Assembly (NCBI GenBank): GCA_036796255.1
Contig: DAIRDH010000121.1
Coordinates: 1-6,440 of the forward strand
DNA length: 6,440 nt
Source of the DNA: T3Sed10-241 sp036796255
GTDB taxonomy: Bacteria > Bacteroidota > Bacteroidia > Flavobacteriales_D > Cryomorphaceae
Direction of reading: 5' to 3'
The notes under the pieces were generated by a model. It searched no databases, was not told the origin of the DNA, and saw only the letters and a program-made list of their open reading frames with translations. The translations under genes and the position numbers were made by a program. The stretch's first letter is position 1. Each line of letters starts with the position of its first letter. Below, one piece after another: positions 1 to 5,193 of the stretch.

Positions 1-220
1 ATTCGGTGAATGAAAAAACGTGCTCGGCCGGTGATTCGGGTCCGTTGTTGTAAAGCGTGCCGCAGGGTTGCAACAAAGAAGCGTTCTCACTGACGGTTGG
101 CCAAATGTCATTCTGAACGCAGTGAAGAATCTGGTGTGTAAAAAAGGATTCAAAAAATAGCTTGCGATTACTCGAACCCACAGGCGGGCCACACTGGCCC
201 GCGTGATAAAAGTTTTTCAT
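1..220 (-). CDS. Possible partial open frame leaving the left edge (doubtful)
   Basis: Reading leftward from an ATG at 220-218, one frame stays open for 73 codons to the window edge; the first in-frame stop upstream is the TAA at 289-287. The distal part (about 1-105) has protein-like codon choice, with AAC, TAC, GGC and TGC, and reads CGTLYNNGPESPAEHVFSF. The proximal part runs through a GC-rich hairpin (181-205) and an interspersed repeat (107-132), whose translation ILHCVQNDI is what that repeat gives whenever it is read by chance. A second minus frame from the ATG at 111-109 is also open to the edge, so frame choice is undecided. It may be the start of a real gene beyond the window or chance openness. 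No family is recognised. Confidence 0.18.
   Translation of the reverse strand, partial: MKNFYHAGQCGPPVGSSNRKLFFESFFTHQILHCVQNDIWPTVSENASLLQPCGTLYNNGPESPAEHVFSFTE
107..132 (+). repeat. Interspersed GTCAT...GAATCT repeat, copy A
   Basis: The 26 bases run from GTCAT through TCTGAACGCAGTGAAGAATCT. Bases 116-129 (AACGCAGTGAAGAA) recur exactly at 6242-6255 in this window. The overall pattern, GTCAT, a short core, then a GAAGAATCT/GAGATCT end, is shared with the copies at 6053-6211 and 6318-6351. Elements of this appearance are common between genes in Bacteroidota; that statement is from general knowledge, not from a search. Confidence 0.65.
181..205 (+). terminator. GC-rich hairpin, possible terminator
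   Basis: GCGGGCCA (184-191), loop CAC, TGGCCCGC (195-202) form a perfect 8-bp stem. The stem extends to 181-205 across one G/G mismatch. A five-T run follows at 213-217, separated by ATAAAAG, which is farther from the stem than in a classical terminator. If it terminates, it would serve plus-strand transcription arriving from outside the window. On the minus strand no T run follows. It could equally be part of the repeat-rich intergenic DNA. Confidence 0.3.
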
Positions 221-331
221 TCCTGGCCGTCTGGCGGGCGCTGCGCTCCATTCTATACAGACGCATTGCAATCGTAAGAAGGTCAATTATCACACTGCAG
301 GGAATCATCCCCGCAAAAATCACCTTCCATA

Positions 332-862
332 CTACCAAAAAGTAATTTCAGTGGCACCGTAGCCGTACTTGAGGTAATTGGCATCTTCGAAAGCACATTT
401 TTCCATTTGCCCTAAGGCATTCCTGATTTCGGTTTTGAGCACTCCCTTGCCCACGCCGTGAATTACGATGAGCAGGCGCTCGCCATTGGCCTTGGCATCG
501 GCGATAGCCGCATAAAAGTGCTTCATTTGTAAGGTCACCATTTCATGGTTGCTCATATTGCGGTGGCTTACGGTGAGGTTGTGAATGTGGAGGTCAATTT
601 CTCTGGGTTCGGCTTTGGCGGTCTTCGCGGCTTTTTCAGCGCTGCTTTTTTTGATATCGCTCGATTTGAGCGGCACCTCAGCGCCATCAATCGCCTCGCT
701 TAAATGGCCCCGCCCTGTAAGAGGAATGACCTCAATAAGCGGAACCCGCCACTCAAAGCCGTGCTCATCTTCCACCAATGCGTGGCCAAGCTCTATTTTG
801 AGCACGATGCACTCCCCTACTTCATTGAGCAGTTGCACTTTGTCACCCACATTGATTTGCAT
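332..862 (-). CDS. Small Smr-domain protein with DUF2027-type N-terminus
   Basis: A 176-residue soluble protein with no signal peptide or membrane segment. Residues 1-48 (GDKVQLLNEVG, then LVEDEHGFEWRVP) resemble the KOW-like N-terminus of the Bacteroidota DUF2027/Smr proteins. Residues 50-86 are a charged, Ala/Lys-rich linker. Residues 87-176 are an Smr domain with DLH at 90-92, HGVGKG at 135-140 and the ending YGYGATEITFW. Smr domains, as in the MutS2 C-terminus, bind or nick branched or structured nucleic acid; that role is inferred here. Family members are, from memory, around 340 residues with a middle domain between these two parts, so this is a compact version. The ATG at 862 is the first of the frame and the N-terminal domain begins directly after it. 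A weak -7-like element (TGGGTTTG, minus strand of 912-919) lies upstream. The gene is divergent from the EEP gene, and its 3' side faces the repeat-bearing left edge. Confidence 0.88.
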   Translation of the reverse strand: MQINVGDKVQLLNEVGECIVLKIELGHALVEDEHGFEWRVPLIEVIPLTGRGHLSEAIDGAEVPLKSSDIKKSSAEKAAKTAKAEPREIDLHIHNLTVSHRNMSNHEMVTLQMKHFYAAIADAKANGERLLIVIHGVGKGVLKTEIRNALGQMEKCAFEDANYLKYGYGATEITFW

Positions 863-899
863 GACCCAAATGAATTTCTACAAAGAAAACCTTTTCCGC

Positions 900-907
900 T
901 ATTTTTG
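900..907 (+). promoter_or_regulatory. Bacteroidota-type -7 element for the EEP gene
   Basis: TATTTTTG is an exact match to TAnnTTTG and is followed by CAG. It lies 22 bases before the ATG at 930, which predicts a leader of roughly 15-20 bases. I find no convincing TTG/TTTG -33 element at the usual spacing. Its position also argues against the more upstream in-frame ATG at 861, which would lie ahead of the transcription start. Confidence 0.55.
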
Positions 908-929
908 CAGTCAAACCCACCCTGCCCGC

Positions 930-1991
930 ATGACGAAAAACGGACGTGTCATTTTCAACCTGAGTACCTTTCTTGCCTTTTTTACCATCCTTGGTCTGCT
1001 GTTTGCCGCTGACCACAGCAAGGGCATCATATCGCTTGAAGACCGTGGGAAGCCGAAAGAGGCCAGCGTGGTATTCTACAACGTCGAAAACCTTTTTGAC
1101 ACTATCAACGATCCAGAAAAGAATGATGATGAATTTACGCCTGAAGGTAAAAATGCCTGGAATTCGGAACGATACTATCATAAACTAACCCAGCTGGCCA
1201 CAGTGCTGGCCGGAAGCAGTGAGGAGCTGCCCGCCTTGATCGGCCTGGCGGAAGTTGAAAATGAAGCGGTGCTCCGCGACCTCATCGCGCAGGATGCGCT
1301 GAGCAGAGGCGGCTATGAAATCATCCATTTCGGCAGTCTCGATGAGCGCGGCATTGATGTGGCGCTCCTTTACAGGAAAAAGATTTTCAAGCCCGACCAC
1401 ATGGAGACTTTCTATGTAAATTTAGGTCATGGAGAGCGTCCTACCCGCGACATACTTTACGTAAATGGCCACTTCAAGGGCGGTCCACTGCTGCACGTGT
1501 TTGTAAACCATTGGCCTTCGCGCTATGGCGGACAAGAGCAGAGCGAACCCAAACGCAAAATGGCAGCCACCGTGCTACGGACAGCCATTGACGTGATTCT
1601 CAGCGAAAACAGCAATGCCTCCATATTGGCCATGGGCGATTTCAACGATTACCCTGCGAATACTTCGCTTTCCGAGGTGCTTTCCGCAAAAAGTGACACG
1701 GAGTCCGGACTTCTTGTAAACCTGATGAAGGACAAAGAAGCTGAATTAAGGGGCAGCTACAATTACCGCGGCGAATGGGGCTTTCTGGATCAAATCATTG
1801 TAAGCCGCAGCATGCATGAAGGCGGCCTTATTATGGTAAAACCGGGCAGCGCTGCGCCGCACTTCACCGACGAAATGATGTTTACCGACCCGAAATACGG
1901 CGACATCAAGCCCAGCCGCACTTATGGCGGCCCGAATTATTACGGAGGATTTAGCGACCATTTGCCTGTCAAGGCGGTGCTGCTTTACTGA
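930..1991 (+). CDS. Exported endonuclease/exonuclease/phosphatase (EEP) family protein
   Basis: A 353-residue protein of the EEP (DNase I-like) superfamily. Its signatures in order are FYNVENLFD (49-57, metal/phosphate-site Asn51), IGLAEVEN (104-111, catalytic-type Glu108), GIDVALLYR (141-149), VNHWPSR (192-198, His194), MGDFNDYP (235-242, Asp237 and Asn239), WGFLDQI (283-289, Asp287) and FSDHLPV (341-347, Asp343 and His344). All the active-site-type residues are present, so it is probably a Mg-dependent phosphodiesterase; the substrate (DNA, RNA or lipid phosphate) cannot be told. Residues 1-27 are signal-like, with basic Lys3 and Arg6 followed by a hydrophobic stretch ending LLFAA, so it probably acts outside the cytoplasm. 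The start at 930 is preferred to 861 because it puts the signal segment at the N-terminus and follows the -7 element at 900-907. The stop abuts the convergent DUF2279 gene. Confidence 0.9.
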   Translation: MTKNGRVIFNLSTFLAFFTILGLLFAADHSKGIISLEDRGKPKEASVVFYNVENLFDTINDPEKNDDEFTPEGKNAWNSERYYHKLTQLATVLAGSSEELPALIGLAEVENEAVLRDLIAQDALSRGGYEIIHFGSLDERGIDVALLYRKKIFKPDHMETFYVNLGHGERPTRDILYVNGHFKGGPLLHVFVNHWPSRYGGQEQSEPKRKMAATVLRTAIDVILSENSNASILAMGDFNDYPANTSLSEVLSAKSDTESGLLVNLMKDKEAELRGSYNYRGEWGFLDQIIVSRSMHEGGLIMVKPGSAAPHFTDEMMFTDPKYGDIKPSRTYGGPNYYGGFSDHLPVKAVLLY

Positions 1992-2948
1992 TCAATAATA
2001 CAGCCAGTGCCACTGTACGTTGCCCTGACTGAGCTCTAGGGCTGGCGCGGGAAATTTGAGCACATTGATCAGGCTGAACATGGTGCGCAGAAATCCTGAT
2101 CGGGTCTGAATCCGCGTGAAATCCACATCGAGACTTAGGAAATACTGCCTGTAGCGCAGCATTTCGGGCAGGGCATCGCCGGCTGCATTCTGGCTTGGGT
2201 TGCCGCTCCCTCCCAGCATGCCCTGAGCGCTGTAGCCCAGGGCCACATTGAGCCAGGGTGCGATGCGTAAACCATTTTGCATAAATGCCGAGGGATTGGC
2301 CGAGAGCCAGTAGGTCTGACCGTTATAGTCTTTCAGCATGCGTTCGGCCGCACTGGCGCCAAGCGTTTCGGGCCGGTAATGCGCCAGGCCGCTATGGCTG
2401 TAGCTGTACTTGAGCGATATACGCTGATCTTTCCATGCCAGTTGCTGACCCACGAACAGCGCACTTCCGGCAACATTTGCGGCAGCATCGCCCACACTAA
2501 AACCCCAGGCATCTGAGAAGCCATCGAGCACTTCAATGCCCGTAAGGAAGAGCATGGCGAAACCGGCACCTGCCCACACGCTGCTCTTTTCTGACACGCC
2601 CGACCATCGTACCGCTTGATAGCTGAGCCTGGAGATTTGATAGCCACTGAAGGCATGACCGGCCTTGTCCATCTGCAACCAGTCGGCATTGTCGTTGAAA
2701 AAGTGGAATGAGCTGCGCGGCTCATTGGCATACCATAAATTGTTGAGCCCGATCATCGCGCCCGTAAATCCGACAGCTCCTGTGGTTCCGACCAGCATAA
2801 GCCGCCTGGAATTGAGGCTATCGGCGGGTTCCCAAAACGTGTCCTGGGCCTGCAGGCTGCCTAAGGTGCACATGGCCGCTGCACAAAGAGACATGAGAAG
2901 CTTTGAAAAAATCCGCAAGCGGCCAATATGGCTTTGAAGAGGGGTCAA
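1992..2948 (-). CDS. DUF2279 family exported protein (YfiM-like)
   Basis: Up to 318 residues. The DUF2279 core covers about residues 80-165, with FHFFNDNADW, DKAGHAFSGYQ (94-104), RLSYQAVRWSG and EVLDGFSDAWGFSVGD (139-154) followed by AANVAG. A C-terminal half rich in aromatic residues follows, including LKDYNGQTYWLSANP (205-219). The molecular function is unknown; these are predicted envelope proteins. The N-terminus is signal-like: basic Arg10, Arg12 and Lys16, a hydrophobic LLMSLCAAAMCTLGSL, then LQAQ and D36. The start is uncertain. The frame opens just after the msrA stop, and the first candidate is TTG at 2948 with AGAAGG 8 bases upstream. TTG at 2918 would give an ideal signal peptide (MRIFSKLLMS...). 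The first ATG, at 2894, removes all basic residues. Only three bases separate it from msrA, so co-transcription is likely. The GC content is high, about 70% over 2341-2400. Confidence 0.85.
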   Translation of the reverse strand: MTPLQSHIGRLRIFSKLLMSLCAAAMCTLGSLQAQDTFWEPADSLNSRRLMLVGTTGAVGFTGAMIGLNNLWYANEPRSSFHFFNDNADWLQMDKAGHAFSGYQISRLSYQAVRWSGVSEKSSVWAGAGFAMLFLTGIEVLDGFSDAWGFSVGDAAANVAGSALFVGQQLAWKDQRISLKYSYSHSGLAHYRPETLGASAAERMLKDYNGQTYWLSANPSAFMQNGLRIAPWLNVALGYSAQGMLGGSGNPSQNAAGDALPEMLRYRQYFLSLDVDFTRIQTRSGFLRTMFSLINVLKFPAPALELSQGNVQWHWLYY

Positions 2949-2951
2949 GAC

Positions 2952-3503
2952 TCAGGCCTTCTCTTTGATCAAGGCGGCAAATTTGGTTCTAAACTTGTCC
3001 ATCTTAGGGCGGATAACCGCTGCGCAGTATGGCTGATCCGCATTGTAGGCGAAATAGTTCTGGTGGTAATCTTCCGCAGGGTAGTAATTCTCAAGCGGGC
3101 TGATTTCTGTGACCACAGGATTGGCATAAATCCCGCTGGCATCCACCGCGGTTTTTGCTGCCTCGGCGAGGCGCTGCTGCGCTGGGTCGTGGTAAAATAC
3201 AGCGCTGCGGTACTGTGTGCCCACATCGCCGCCCTGCCTGTTGAGGGTGGTGGGGTCATGGGTTTGAAAAAAAACTTCAAGCAGGGTTTCGAAACCCACC
3301 ACAGCGGGATTGAACCGAATGCGGATCACCTCCGCATGGCCTGTGGTGCCATTGCACACTTCCCTGTATGCGGGGTTCTTCACATGGCCACCGCTGTACC
3401 CCGACTCTACATGTTCCACACCATTGATCTTGTCAAACACTGCTTCCACACACCAAAAACATCCTGCACCAAAGGTGGCTTCCGAAAAAGAATTTTCACT
3501 CAT
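2952..3503 (-). CDS. msrA: Peptide-methionine (S)-S-oxide reductase MsrA
   Basis: A 183-residue cytoplasmic enzyme that reduces the S-epimer of methionine sulfoxide, free or in proteins, using thioredoxin-type reductant. The signature FGAGCFWC puts the nucleophile at Cys15. Counting from Cys15, the other residues needed by the family fall where expected: Tyr46 (AYREV), Glu58 (GHAEV), Asp93 and Tyr98 (GGDVGTQYRS). Each is offset by 36 from E. coli Cys51, Tyr82, Glu94, Asp129 and Tyr134. HDPTTLNRQGGD and the C-terminal EDYHQNYF also fit. Cys18, Cys50 or Cys160 could be the resolving cysteine; I cannot tell which. Length is normal and complete, and there is no fused MsrB domain. The ATG at 3503 places the active-site motif near the N-terminus as usual. 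It is the first gene of a probable two-gene operon with the DUF2279 gene and has its own -7 element and dyad upstream. Confidence 0.97.
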   Translation of the reverse strand: MSENSFSEATFGAGCFWCVEAVFDKINGVEHVESGYSGGHVKNPAYREVCNGTTGHAEVIRIRFNPAVVGFETLLEVFFQTHDPTTLNRQGGDVGTQYRSAVFYHDPAQQRLAEAAKTAVDASGIYANPVVTEISPLENYYPAEDYHQNYFAYNADQPYCAAVIRPKMDKFRTKFAALIKEKA

Positions 3504-3524
3504 AGTTTCATTACATATTTTGTC

Positions 3525-3541
3525 GCCACAATGGCTGTGGC
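3525..3541 (-). promoter_or_regulatory. Inverted repeat at the msrA transcription start
   Basis: GCCACA (3525-3530), spacer ATGGC, TGTGGC (3536-3541) form a perfect 6-bp dyad. It touches the last base of the msrA -7 element and covers the expected transcription start, about 22-38 bases before the start codon. That position suits a repressor operator or a hairpin at the 5' end of the mRNA. No matching regulator is encoded nearby. Confidence 0.4.
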
Positions 3542-3548
3542 AAAATTA
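3541..3548 (-). promoter_or_regulatory. Bacteroidota-type -7 element for msrA
   Basis: On the minus strand this reads TAATTTTG, an exact TAnnTTTG match followed by C. Transcription would begin near 3533-3536, giving a leader of about 30 bases before the ATG at 3503. No clear -33 TTG is seen at 19-21 bases upstream. Confidence 0.5.
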
Positions 3549-3574
3549 GTGAATTGAAAGGTAGTTGGGCATAG

Positions 3575-3792
3575 AAGTATGGATGTTTGCCCTTGCAGCA
3601 GTTTGGAAATACAGAGGCATCACAATTCAAGCAGCCGCCTTCGTCTAGACGAAAAAAAGCGTCTCCGCCGGCACCCCCAGCACCCACGGGTTTCCGCAAG
3701 CCGTGCTCGATACCCTGATGCATATGGCCCTGGAGCCCTTGCTGAAGCAAATGGAAAAAGGCGGAGAGGGTGGATGGTGGTTTGGAGAGTAA
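3575..3792 (+). pseudogene. Frameshifted remnant of an unidentified gene
   Basis: The frame with codons beginning at 3575 is open until the TGA at 3716-3718. It reads FGNTEASQFKQPP and then RRKKASPPAPPAPTGF, a typical charged and proline-rich linker. The frame one base back, ending at the TAA at 3790-3792, reads GFPQAVLDTLMHMALEPLLK and then QMEKGGEGGWWFGE, a plausible helical C-terminus. Both frames pass through GF at 3688-3695. Adding one T to the TTT run at 3691-3693 would join them into a single reading of about 70 residues. Upstream, the first frame is closed by TAG at 3572-3574 and has no ATG, so the 5' end is missing too. I take it as the decayed 3' end of a gene; the family is not recognised. 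A minus-strand open frame across the same bases (3511-3798, GTG start) looks less protein-like. A sequencing error in the T run is possible. Confidence 0.35.
3640..3653. repeat. 14-bp perfect palindrome
   Basis: TTCGTCTAGACGAA equals its own reverse complement. Its right half AGACG (3647-3651) also pairs with CGTCT at 3660-3664 across an AAAAAAAG spacer, so two alternative hairpins share this arm. It lies inside the gene remnant and about 90 bases upstream of the msrA -7 element. No function can be assigned. Confidence 0.6.
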
Positions 3793-3830
3793 GAACACTG
3801 TGACCGAATTAGCTCCCTGACATTCCCTAC

Positions 3831-4994
3831 TCAGAAAAATTTCGAAAAATCGATTTTAAACCAAGGCTGTACCTCTATACCATTACTTCGTTTTTGCCCC
3901 TGATTTCCTGCATAAATCACAGCTCCACCCTGTGTGCCAGTCAGCTTATTCCAGAAATCGATTCCTTTGAAGTATGCCTGGGTGATCGTTTGCCCGGATT
4001 TGATTTCAATTGGATACAAAGCATCCCCTTTGTCAATGATCAGGTCGATTTCATTGCCTTTGCTGTCACGCCAAAAGTACAACTGCCCTTGCTTTCCGAG
4101 GTTGTACTGGGTTTTAATAAACTCGCCAACCACAAAGTTTTCAAAAAGGCTTCCTCGCAGTGGATGGGTCTGGATTTGAAGTGGATTTTGTATGCCCAAC
4201 AAGGCGCACACAAAGCCCGTATCGTGAAAGTACAACTTGGGCATTTTCACCAGGCGCTTATTAAAATTTTGGTGATGGGGCTTTAGCATGTGAATGATAA
4301 AGCTGCTTTCAAGAATGGTAAGCCAGGCATCGATGGTTTTGTTGTCAACGCCAACTTCTATTCCCAGGCTACTCTTATTCAGCAGTTGCCCAACCCGGCC
4401 GGCGCATAATCTCAAAAAGCGCTCGAAAGTGCCTAAGTTGGAAATGTTCTTAATCAACCTTACATCGCGTTCTACGTAGGTTTTGATGTAATTGGGATAC
4501 CATTTTACGGGATCTATTTTCTGTTGGAATATAGGCGGGTAACTCCCTGTAAATAACATTTCATTGAGGGATTCCGGTAGGATATCTCCTGATTTTAATT
4601 CGTTTACCGAAAATGGGAGCAAGTATAGGTATGCCAATCTGCCAGCCAGACTTTGAACAATGTTTTGCTGAAGCAAAAAATTGTTGGAGCCTGTCAATAT
4701 AAATCGCCCCGCATCATTGCGCTCATCCAACAGTTGCTGCAGGTATGAAAAAATGGCTGGTACCCTTTGGGCCTCGTCCAGAATGGCTCCGTCTGGAAAT
4801 TGCGCTAAAAACCCACGCGGGTCTGAATCTGCAAATTGGCGCGTATCGGGGTTTTCTAACGACACATAAGTTTTTGACGGAAAAATAGCGCGGGTTAAAG
4901 TGGTTTTGCCAGACTGCCTTGGACCCACCACGGCGACAGCTTTAAACTGTTTCGACAACAGTCGCAATTCCTTTTCGGCTTCTCTTGGAATCAT
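3831..4994 (-). CDS. AAA ATPase with DUF4143 C-terminal domain
   Basis: A 387-residue protein of the AAA_14/DUF4143 family, of normal full length. The N-terminal ATPase domain has Walker A GPRQSGKTT (24-32), Walker B AILDEAQRVP (70-79, Asp73 and Glu74) and a sensor-like LTGSNN (100-105). DUF4143 occupies about residues 168-335, with YVERDVR (173-179), a winged-helix-like stretch near 200-230, YFHDTGF (255-261) and SLFENFVVGEF (282-292). It ends in a PD-(D/E)XK-like signature: FWRDSKGNEIDLIID (Glu315, Asp317) and YPIEIKSG (Glu330, Lys332). The cellular role of these widespread proteins is poorly known. The start is the only ATG ahead of the P-loop. Sampled rows are 37-55% GC against 62-70% for neighbouring genes, which suggests separate acquisition. 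It is a single-gene unit under the promoter and dyad at 4999-5036, with no terminator evident after 3831. Confidence 0.93.
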   Translation of the reverse strand: MIPREAEKELRLLSKQFKAVAVVGPRQSGKTTLTRAIFPSKTYVSLENPDTRQFADSDPRGFLAQFPDGAILDEAQRVPAIFSYLQQLLDERNDAGRFILTGSNNFLLQQNIVQSLAGRLAYLYLLPFSVNELKSGDILPESLNEMLFTGSYPPIFQQKIDPVKWYPNYIKTYVERDVRLIKNISNLGTFERFLRLCAGRVGQLLNKSSLGIEVGVDNKTIDAWLTILESSFIIHMLKPHHQNFNKRLVKMPKLYFHDTGFVCALLGIQNPLQIQTHPLRGSLFENFVVGEFIKTQYNLGKQGQLYFWRDSKGNEIDLIIDKGDALYPIEIKSGQTITQAYFKGIDFWNKLTGTQGGAVIYAGNQGQKRSNGIEVQPWFKIDFSKFF

Positions 4995-4998
4995 ACAT

Positions 4999-5006
4999 CA
5001 AAAGTA
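4999..5006 (-). promoter_or_regulatory. Bacteroidota-type -7 element for the ATPase gene
   Basis: On the minus strand this reads TACTTTTG, an exact TAnnTTTG match. It ends only four bases before the ATG at 4994, so transcription starting 5-9 bases downstream would give a leaderless or nearly leaderless mRNA. No -33 TTG is seen at normal spacing; that space is filled by the 33-bp dyad at 5004-5036. Confidence 0.45.
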
Positions 5007-5036
5007 CAATTTCGGAATCAGATTCCATAATTGTAC
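5004..5036. promoter_or_regulatory. 33-bp two-tier dyad, probable operator of the ATPase gene
   Basis: Outer arms GTACAATT (5004-5011) and AATTGTAC (5029-5036) are perfectly complementary, as are inner arms GGAATC (5014-5019) and GATTCC (5021-5026). Both share the same centre, base 5020, with only two mismatched positions on each side. The left end overlaps the -7 element at 4999-5006, so a protein bound here would block the promoter. Because it lies upstream of the predicted start of transcription, a DNA operator is more likely than an RNA hairpin. Confidence 0.5.
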
Positions 5037-5134
5037 CATTTTTCCAATGTAACTGTTCGGATTTCAGTGGCATCTCATCTCAAATCCCATTGAATAATTC
5101 CAGACAAATACACTGATATTTCAATCTTTATATG

Positions 5135-5142
5135 CACTTTTG
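5135..5142 (+). promoter_or_regulatory. Candidate -7 element for the esterase gene
   Basis: CACTTTTG followed by CAG matches TAnnTTTG with one mismatch. It lies 51 bases before the ATG at 5194 and would give a leader of about 45 bases. A -33 element is not evident. The in-frame TTG at 5140 lies inside this motif and so is unlikely to be the translation start. Confidence 0.4.
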
Positions 5143-5193
5143 CAGCCCTTTTTTCTGAAAAGGACAACAACAACCAGGAATAAAACCCAACAG

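Noticed and set aside
3..50. Plus-strand tail reading CSAGDSGPLL then stop, resembling the trypsin GDSGGPL motif
   Set aside because: One Gly of the motif is missing, the stop follows at once, and only 15 codons are visible. Chance likeness is more likely.
161..182. Minus-strand GGGTTCGAG resembling a tRNA T-loop
   Set aside because: The flanking bases do not pair as a T-stem, and no acceptor or anticodon arm is found.
585..929. N-terminal extension of the EEP gene upstream of 930
   Set aside because: It overlaps the Smr gene antisense, lies upstream of the -7 element and would bury the signal segment.
861..929. EEP start at the ATG at 861, overlapping the Smr start as CATG
   Set aside because: It would precede the predicted transcription start and add 23 residues ahead of the signal segment.
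2928..3557. 209-codon plus-strand open frame
   Set aside because: It is antisense to msrA, whose catalytic motifs are intact and correctly spaced. The translation has no recognisable pattern and no suitable start.
3511..3798. 95-codon minus-strand open frame with GTG start
   Set aside because: It covers the msrA promoter and its sequence is unusual in composition. The plus-strand frames across the same bases look more like protein.
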